The notes under the pieces are model-generated. The model searched no databases. It had not been told where the DNA came from and was given only the letters and a program-made list of their open reading frames with translations. DNA of 44,923 nucleotides from contig CAMHST010000019.1 in assembly GCA_946187865.1 (NCBI GenBank), positions 1 to 44,923 on the forward strand, given 5' to 3'. Within the stretch, counting starts at the first letter, position 1; every line of letters starts with the position of its first letter. Below are positions 40,025 to 44,923 of the stretch, in pieces. Both the position numbers and the translations under genes were made by a program. Source of the DNA: an uncultured Bacteroidales bacterium (GTDB taxonomy: Bacteria > Bacteroidota > Bacteroidia > Bacteroidales > UBA932).

Positions 40025-42388
40025 ATGAACATTATCCAGAAGAAAATCCAGCTGCCGGACGGCAGAGTGATTGAGATCGAGACCGGAAAACTGGCCAAAC
40101 AGGCCGCCGGCTCCGCCGTAGTGAAGATGGGAGGGACCATGCTCCTTGCCACCGTAACCTGCGCAAAAGAAGTGAAAGAGGGAACAGACTTCATGCCCCT
40201 CACCGTAGATTACCGCGAGAAGTATTATTCCGCCGGCCGTTTCCCCGGCGGCTTCCTCAAAAGGGAGAGCCGTCCCTCGGACTATGAGGTACTCATCGCC
40301 CGCCTGGTAGACCGCCCCATCCGTCCCCTGTGGCCGGACGATTTCCACCTGGAAGTGTTCGTGAACGTAATGCTGATTTCGGCCGAAAAAGACATCCAGC
40401 CGGATGCGCTGGCCGGTCTGGCCGCATCGGCAGCCCTGGCCACCAGTGACCTCCCCTTCGGCGGTCCCGTGTCCGAGGTACGCGTATCCCGCATCGACGG
40501 GCAGTTCGTGATCAACCCCGGCTTCGAAGAGAATAAGCGGGCAGACCTGGACCTGATGGTGGCCGCCACCGAAGAGAACATCATGATGGTGGAAGGCGAG
40601 ATGAACGAGGTCTCCGAGCACGACATGCTGGAAGCCATCAAGTTCGCCCATGAAGAGATCAAGAAGCACTGCCGCGTGCAGAAAGAGCTGATGAAAGAGC
40701 TGGGTACGGACGTGAACAAGCGCGACTACCCGCACGACGAGGAAGACGAGGCCCTCAAGACCGCCGTCCACGAATTCTGCTACAACAAGTGCTACGAGCT
40801 GGCCGGCAGCGCCCGCCCCAAGCACGAGCGCGAAGACGGCTTCGAGGCCATCAAGGCCGAATTCCTGGCCACCCTCTCGGAAGAAGACCAGGAGGCCAAA
40901 GGCGCCATGGTGGACCGCTACTACCACGATGTGGAGAAAGAGGCCATGCGCAACCTGATCCTGGACGAGGGCAAACGCCTGGACGGCCGCAAGACCAACG
41001 AGGTGCGCCCCATCTGGTGCGAGGTGGATTACCTCCCCTGCGCCCACGGCAGCGCCATCTTCACCCGCGGTGAAACCCAGTCCCTGGCTTCCGTCACCCT
41101 GGGCACCAAGATGGACATGAAGGAAATGGACGAAGTCCTGATCCAGGACGACCAGCAGTTCGTGCTCCACTACAACTTCCCGCCGTTCGCCACCGGCGAG
41201 GCCAAGCCGCAGCGCAGCGTAGGCCGCCGCGAGATCGGCCACGGGAACCTGGCCATGCGCGCCCTCAAGCCCGTGATCCCCACCGCCCCTGAATTCCCCT
41301 ACGCCGTACGCGTAGTATCCGATATCCTGGAATCCAACGGTTCCTCTTCCATGGCTTCCGTCTGCGGCGGCTGCCTGGCCCTGATGGATGCCGGCGTGAA
41401 GATCAAAAAGCCGGTGGCCGGCGTGGCCATGGGCCTGATCACCGACGCCGTGCACCCCAACGACCGTTACGCCATCCTCACCGACATCCTGGGTGACGAA
41501 GACCACCTGGGAGACATGGACTTCAAGGTAACCGGCACCAAGGACGGCATCACCGCCACCCAGATGGACATCAAGGTGGACGGCCTGTCCTACGAGGTAC
41601 TGGAGAAAGCGCTGGAGCAGGCCCGCCAGGGACGTCTGCACATCATGGGCGAAATGCTCAAGACCATCCCCGAGCCGCGTGAAGACTTCAAGCCGTTCGT
41701 ACCGCGCATGGTCCAGATCGAGATCCCGTCCGAGTTCATCGGCGCCGTCATCGGCAAGGGCGGAGAGACCATCCAGGGCATGCAGAAGGAGTTCGGCACC
41801 ACCATCACCATTGACGAGGTGGACAACGGCGACGGCACCACCAAGGGTGTCGTGGACATCTTCGGCACCGACAAGGCCGCCATGGATGCCACGCTGGAGC
41901 GCATCAAGGGAATCTGCGCCGTGCCCGAGGCCGGCAAGGTGTACCACGGCAAGGTGGTGAGCATCCTGGAGTTCGGCGCCTTCATCGAGATCCTGCCCGG
42001 CAAGGAGGGTCTCCTGCATGTGAGCGAGATCGCCTGGAACAAGACCGAGAAAGTGGAAGACGTGCTCAAGGTGGGCGACGAGGTGGATGTGAAGCTGCTG
42101 GAGATCGATGCCAAGACCGGCAAGATGCGCCTTTCCATGCGTGCCCTCACCGAGAAACCGGAAGGCTACGTAGAGCCCAAGGGCCGCGAAAGAGGTCCGC
42201 GCCGCGAAGGCAATGACCGTCGTCAGGGCGGAGAGCGCCGCCAGGGCAACGGAGACCGTGGACCGCGCCGTGAAGGAGACCGCGGACCGCGCCGCGACGA
42301 CCATCGTCAGGATAACAACAAGCCCCGCAAACCCCGCTTCGAGGACCAGGAACCCAAACAGAGCGAACCTGAACCTGACGTGTTCTAA
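40025..42388 (+). CDS. pnp: Polyribonucleotide nucleotidyltransferase with an Arg/Gly-rich tail
   Basis: 787 residues; 3'-5' phosphorolytic RNA degradation. Two RNase PH domains (first with [14 protein letters not shown]; second with [33 protein letters not shown]), a KH domain with [11 protein letters not shown], and an S1 domain ([21 protein letters not shown]). The family usually ends soon after S1, near 700-720 residues. Here ~65 further residues are rich in R, G and D ([17 protein letters not shown]) and end with an acidic tip. It probably adds RNA or partner binding. The stop overlaps the stop of the convergent epimerase gene. Confidence 0.96.
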   Translation: MNIIQKKIQLPDGRVIEIETGKLAKQAAGSAVVKMGGTMLLATVTCAKEVKEGTDFMPLTVDYREKYYSAGRFPGGFLKRESRPSDYEVLIARLVDRPIRPLWPDDFHLEVFVNVMLISAEKDIQPDALAGLAASAALATSDLPFGGPVSEVRVSRIDGQFVINPGFEENKRADLDLMVAATEENIMMVEGEMNEVSEHDMLEAIKFAHEEIKKHCRVQKELMKELGTDVNKRDYPHDEEDEALKTAVHEFCYNKCYELAGSARPKHEREDGFEAIKAEFLATLSEEDQEAKGAMVDRYYHDVEKEAMRNLILDEGKRLDGRKTNEVRPIWCEVDYLPCAHGSAIFTRGETQSLASVTLGTKMDMKEMDEVLIQDDQQFVLHYNFPPFATGEAKPQRSVGRREIGHGNLAMRALKPVIPTAPEFPYAVRVVSDILESNGSSSMASVCGGCLALMDAGVKIKKPVAGVAMGLITDAVHPNDRYAILTDILGDEDHLGDMDFKVTGTKDGITATQMDIKVDGLSYEVLEKALEQARQGRLHIMGEMLKTIPEPREDFKPFVPRMVQIEIPSEFIGAVIGKGGETIQGMQKEFGTTITIDEVDNGDGTTKGVVDIFGTDKAAMDATLERIKGICAVPEAGKVYHGKVVSILEFGAFIEILPGKEGLLHVSEIAWNKTEKVEDVLKVGDEVDVKLLEIDAKTGKMRLSMRALTEKPEGYVEPKGRERGPRREGNDRRQGGERRQGNGDRGPRREGDRGPRRDDHRQDNNKPRKPRFEDQEPKQSEPEPDVF

Positions 42389-43524
42389 ACCAAAGTAACG
42401 CCTATCCCGGGCGCTTCCGTGAGACGGAGGCGCCCTTTTTCTACCTGCACGCCCGTGAAACGGTCGTTGTCGATGAGCAGGTTCCCGTCCAGGTCGGCGA
42501 AGTCCACGGCCGGGGAAAGCTGGGCGGCGGCACTTACGGCGCAGGAGGTTTCGGTCATGCAGCCCACCATCACCTGCATGCCCAGGGCACGGGCCAGGGT
42601 GACCATTTTCCAGGCCTCCCGCATGCCGGTGCATTTCATGAGCTTGATATTGATGCCGTTCACGACTCCTTTCAGCGGCAGGATGTCTGCAAGGCGCTGC
42701 ACGGACTCGTCGGCATAGATGGGAAGCGGACTGCGCTCCGTGAGCCAGGCCAGGTCTTCCACCTGCCCCACCGGAAGCGGCTGCTCTACCATCACAATCC
42801 CCTGCTCCTTGAGCCAGAATATCTCTTCCAGGGCCTTGGAACGGTCTTTCCAGCCTTGGTTGGCATCTACGGCAAGGGGCACATCCGTTACGCTGCGGAT
42901 GGTACGGATCATTTGCTCGTCGGTGTCCAGTCCCACCTTCACTTTCAGGATGTTGAAGCGTCCGGCGGCCTCCAGGGTTTTCTCCCGCACGACGTCCGGC
43001 GTATCAATGCCGATGGTATAGGTGGTGGAAGGGGCTTTTCCGGGATCCAGCCCCCAGATCTTGTACCAAGGCGCCCCCAGAAGTTTTCCCACCAGGTCGT
43101 GCAGGGCGATGTCTACGGCGGCTTTGGCGGCGGTATCCCCTGGCGAAAGGGAATCTACATAGGAGAGGATGTCTTCCATCTGGAAAGGGTCTGAAAAGCG
43201 GCCCAGGTCCACTTTCTGGAGGAAGGTGGTGACGGTTTCCACAGACTGCCCCAGATAGGGCGGCATGGAAGCCTCTCCATAACCGGTAATACCCTCGTAT
43301 TCAATTTCCACCTGCACATCAGGCGTAGTGGTGCGGCTGTAGGAGGCCACGGTGAAAGTATGGGTAAGCTTAAGCTCATAGGGGAAGAATTTCAGGTGCA
43401 TCTTCCCGTCCCCTTTCACGATATTGAAACGCTGCGGGCCGCCCTGGCAGCCCAGAAGACCTGCCCCCGCCGTTGCCAAGGCAGCCGTCTTCAGAAATTC
43501 GCGCCGGTTTTGCATGCTACTCAT
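42385..43524 (-). CDS. L-Ala-D/L-Glu epimerase-like enolase-superfamily enzyme with Tat lipoprotein signal
   Basis: 379 residues. The N-terminus has twin arginines ([13 protein letters not shown]) and a lipobox (AGLLGC, C26), indicating folded export and lipid anchoring. The catalytic domain belongs to the muconate lactonising subgroup: KVKVG (acid/base Lys), VDANQGW, VEQPLP and YADESV metal ligands, and [10 protein letters not shown] (second Lys). DFADLDGN near the end is typical of dipeptide epimerases, where the aspartates hold the dipeptide amino group. It overlaps the NlpC/P60 gene by 8 bp, which makes murein dipeptide recycling likely. Cytoplasmic homologues lack the export signal. Confidence 0.85.
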   Translation of the reverse strand: MSSMQNRREFLKTAALATAGAGLLGCQGGPQRFNIVKGDGKMHLKFFPYELKLTHTFTVASYSRTTTPDVQVEIEYEGITGYGEASMPPYLGQSVETVTTFLQKVDLGRFSDPFQMEDILSYVDSLSPGDTAAKAAVDIALHDLVGKLLGAPWYKIWGLDPGKAPSTTYTIGIDTPDVVREKTLEAAGRFNILKVKVGLDTDEQMIRTIRSVTDVPLAVDANQGWKDRSKALEEIFWLKEQGIVMVEQPLPVGQVEDLAWLTERSPLPIYADESVQRLADILPLKGVVNGINIKLMKCTGMREAWKMVTLARALGMQVMVGCMTETSCAVSAAAQLSPAVDFADLDGNLLIDNDRFTGVQVEKGRLRLTEAPGIGVTLV

Positions 43525-44461
43525 TGTAGTAAGGGTTGGTGAGGGTGGTGTTCAGGCCATCCTGCTTGTCGATATAAGGAAGGATACGGCCGCCGAACAG
43601 GTATCGGCCCGCATTGTAAGCGTCGTAATCGCCGGCCTGGGGGTCCAGGGAGCCGATTTTCACCAGTCCCAGCGAGTGGATGAACTGCCCGTTCCCCAGG
43701 TAGAAGCCCACGTGCGAGACCCGGGGGTTCTCCCCGTCCCATCGGCCGAAGAAAACCAGGTCCCCTTTCCGGAGCTGCTGCCAGGGGCCGATCCGCTCTC
43801 CCACCCGGGACTGCGGCCCCGAATCGCGCGGGGCGATGATGTCGTGCATGAACAGGACGGTGCGGACGTAACCGCTGCAGTCGAACCCTTTCGGGGACAT
43901 GCCGGCCCAGATGTACGGGAAGCCCAGCATGCTCCGGGCGGTGGAGAGAATGGCGTCGGCGCTGTTGTCCAGGCTGCTGCGCCAGGCAGAGAGCTCCTTC
44001 GCGTCTTTCCGGGACAGGTAGCCGGTGCGCCCGTCCGGGAAGCCCACTTTCCAGAAGCCGCCTTTCCGGCCCTCCAGACGGAGGCGGTCTCCGGCCACGA
44101 CATCCGACACTGCGGCGCCCTTTTTCGAAGGACGGTCGTAGACGATGCCGGTGAGGGCTGTTACCACCACCTTGGGTGCCGCATTCCAGGCGCTGTAGGC
44201 ATCGCGGGACATCAGGGTAATGGCGTCCTTATGCACCCAGCCGGTATAGCTGTCCGGGGACTGGATCTGGGGCCAGCTGTTTTTGGAGGCGATCTCCAGG
44301 ATATGGACCGGCGTACCCAGAAGGGCCTGAGATACCATTTCCGCATCAAAATCAGCGGTTTTGCGCATGTTGCACACGGAAATATTCACCACGCCGTACT
44401 GCTGGGCGGCGGCTTGAAGGGCAAGGGCGGCGAAGACCCACAAAAGAAGGATGCGTTTCAT
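43517..44461 (-). CDS. YkfC-like NlpC/P60 murein endopeptidase
   Basis: 314 residues from the ATG at 44461. Signal peptide MKRILLLWVFAALALQAAAQ. Two SH3-like regions follow (CNMRKTADFDAEMVSQALLGTPV; VYDRPSKKGAAVSDVVAGDRL), then the NlpC/P60 domain. Catalytic Cys (about 195) is in KGFDCSGYVRT, and histidines are in RVSHVGFYLG and FIHSLG. The SH3-NlpC/P60 order and the adjacent dipeptide epimerase match YkfC enzymes, which cut between D-Glu and DAP/Lys in stem peptides with a free N-terminal Ala to release L-Ala-D-Glu. A near-consensus GATATTTG -7 element (complement of 44467-44474) precedes it. Confidence 0.87.
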   Translation of the reverse strand: MKRILLLWVFAALALQAAAQQYGVVNISVCNMRKTADFDAEMVSQALLGTPVHILEIASKNSWPQIQSPDSYTGWVHKDAITLMSRDAYSAWNAAPKVVVTALTGIVYDRPSKKGAAVSDVVAGDRLRLEGRKGGFWKVGFPDGRTGYLSRKDAKELSAWRSSLDNSADAILSTARSMLGFPYIWAGMSPKGFDCSGYVRTVLFMHDIIAPRDSGPQSRVGERIGPWQQLRKGDLVFFGRWDGENPRVSHVGFYLGNGQFIHSLGLVKIGSLDPQAGDYDAYNAGRYLFGGRILPYIDKQDGLNTTLTNPYYNE

Positions 44462-44466
44462 AGATA

Positions 44467-44474
44467 CAAATATC
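44467..44474 (-). promoter_or_regulatory. Probable -7 element of the peptidase/epimerase operon
   Basis: Minus strand GATATTTG, one mismatch from TAnnTTTG, 5 nt before the ATG at 44461. Low information by itself. Confidence 0.45.
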
Positions 44475-44547
44475 GTCATTTTTGCCGATAAAAGACATCG
44501 GCCTGAAATTATTCGTTAATATTCATAAAATATACGGAATTTTTGCA

Positions 44548-44555
44548 TAAATTTG
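44548..44555 (+). promoter_or_regulatory. -7 promoter element TAAATTTG of the nhaC-like gene
   Basis: Consensus TAnnTTTG 6 nt before the ATG at 44562, divergent from the peptidase gene. Confidence 0.65.
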
Positions 44556-44561
44556 CGGCCA

Positions 44562-44923
44562 ATGAGTAAAAAGGATATAGGAAAAACGCTGATTGCACTG
44601 GTTCCCATCCTGGTGCTGGTGGGCATTTTAGCATTGAATATCAGTATTTTCGGGGCCGACTCCATCTTGGGCGCCTCGCAGGTGGCGCTGCTTTTCTCGG
44701 CCGGAATCTGCGTATGGCTGGGCATGTGGCTGTACAAAACGCCCTGGAAGGACTTCGAAGATGCCATCAAGGCCAATGTGGGCGACGTAACCACCGCCAT
44801 CGTCATCCTCTTCCTGATCGGGTCCATCTCCGGGACCTGGATGGTGAGCGGCGTAGTGCCCGCCTTCATCTACTACGGGGTCCAGATCATCAGCCCCAAG
44901 GTGTTCCTGCTCACCACCGTGGT
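44562..44923 (+). CDS. nhaC: NhaC-family Na+/H+ antiporter, N-terminal part (3' truncated)
   Basis: About 120 residues are visible before the window ends. Start MSKKDIGKTLIALVPILVLVGILALNISIFGADSILG, then helices around QVALLFSAGICVWLGMWLY and TTAIVILFLIGSISGTWMVSGVVPAFIYYG. GSISGTWMVSGVVPAFIYYG is characteristic of the NhaC/arginine-ornithine antiporter-like superfamily. The substrate could be Na+/H+ or an organic acid exchanged for Na+ (malate-lactate type), which cannot be settled from this part. Confidence 0.82.
   Translation, partial: MSKKDIGKTLIALVPILVLVGILALNISIFGADSILGASQVALLFSAGICVWLGMWLYKTPWKDFEDAIKANVGDVTTAIVILFLIGSISGTWMVSGVVPAFIYYGVQIISPKVFLLTTV

Noticed and set aside
39926..42634. 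A 902-codon open frame antisense to pnp
   Set aside because: Codon-aligned shadow of pnp. It has no recognisable protein features and is unlikely beside a well-supported conserved gene.

Overview
The window is a chromosomal segment of a GC-rich (mostly high-50s % by eye) member of the Bacteroidales (phylum Bacteroidota). Several independent signs agree. Many genes are preceded by the Bacteroidota -7 promoter element TAnnTTTG. The division and cell-wall (dcw) cluster has the Bacteroidota order, without murF or ddl. There are fimbrillin-type lipoproteins, a DUF3810 protein, a beta-propeller LytS-type sensor kinase, and a DUF4988-like collagen-repeat lipoprotein beside an OmpA-family protein. 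Genus cannot be fixed from the sequence; Rikenellaceae or the UBA932/Cryptobacteroides group are guesses.

Layout. 1-727: 3' end of an oxaloacetate decarboxylase / pyruvate carboxylase subunit B-like gene whose biotinyl-type domain lacks the biotin lysine. 721-809 and 7448-7536: an 83-bp perfect direct repeat (89 bp with one mismatch) that contains a terminator hairpin. Between the copies lies a 6.6-kb cassette: hicAB toxin-antitoxin, two fimbrillin-like lipoproteins with a 45-residue leader ORF on the minus strand, and a divergent propeller histidine kinase/LytTR regulator pair. 7566-13860: radC, upp, a DUF3810 protein, miaB, then a tight operon of an LEA14-like lipoprotein, a SPOR protein and rpoN. 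14081-30745: an uninterrupted co-directional run mraZ-rsmH-ftsL-ftsI-murE-mraY-murD-ftsW-murG-murC-ftsQ-ftsA-ftsZ-rpiB-truB, with overlaps or gaps of at most 18 bp. 30802-34021: gltX, a family 4 glycosyltransferase and a DUF1573 protein. 34128-39312: a 1325-residue surface lipoprotein and an OmpA-like protein. 39618-42388: rpsO and pnp. 42385-44461: a murein-peptide recycling pair (Tat-type lipoprotein dipeptide epimerase plus a YkfC-like NlpC/P60 peptidase). 44562-end: 5' part of an nhaC-type antiporter gene.

How the genes fit together. The central run makes lipid II (MurE, MraY, MurD, MurG, MurC), polymerises and crosslinks it at the septum (FtsW, FtsI), and assembles the divisome (FtsL, FtsQ, FtsA, FtsZ). 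MraZ probably represses it through four 10-bp repeats just upstream of its promoter. The right-hand pair would recover L-Ala-D-Glu from turned-over peptidoglycan, and the OmpA protein anchors the outer membrane to it.

Most unusual signal. Conserved genes of the dcw run carry GC-rich palindromic in-frame insertions. murE and truB contain the same ~28-bp core (27/28 identical, same orientation, same reading frame, encoding SLR[D/E]PVRAN), each flanked by inverted-repeat arms of locus-specific sequence. rsmH carries a simpler 13-bp hairpin insertion. This looks like a family of small palindromic elements that can enter essential protein-coding genes, analogous in concept to the Rickettsia palindromic elements. 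No tRNA, rRNA, CRISPR array or recognisable transposase was found.
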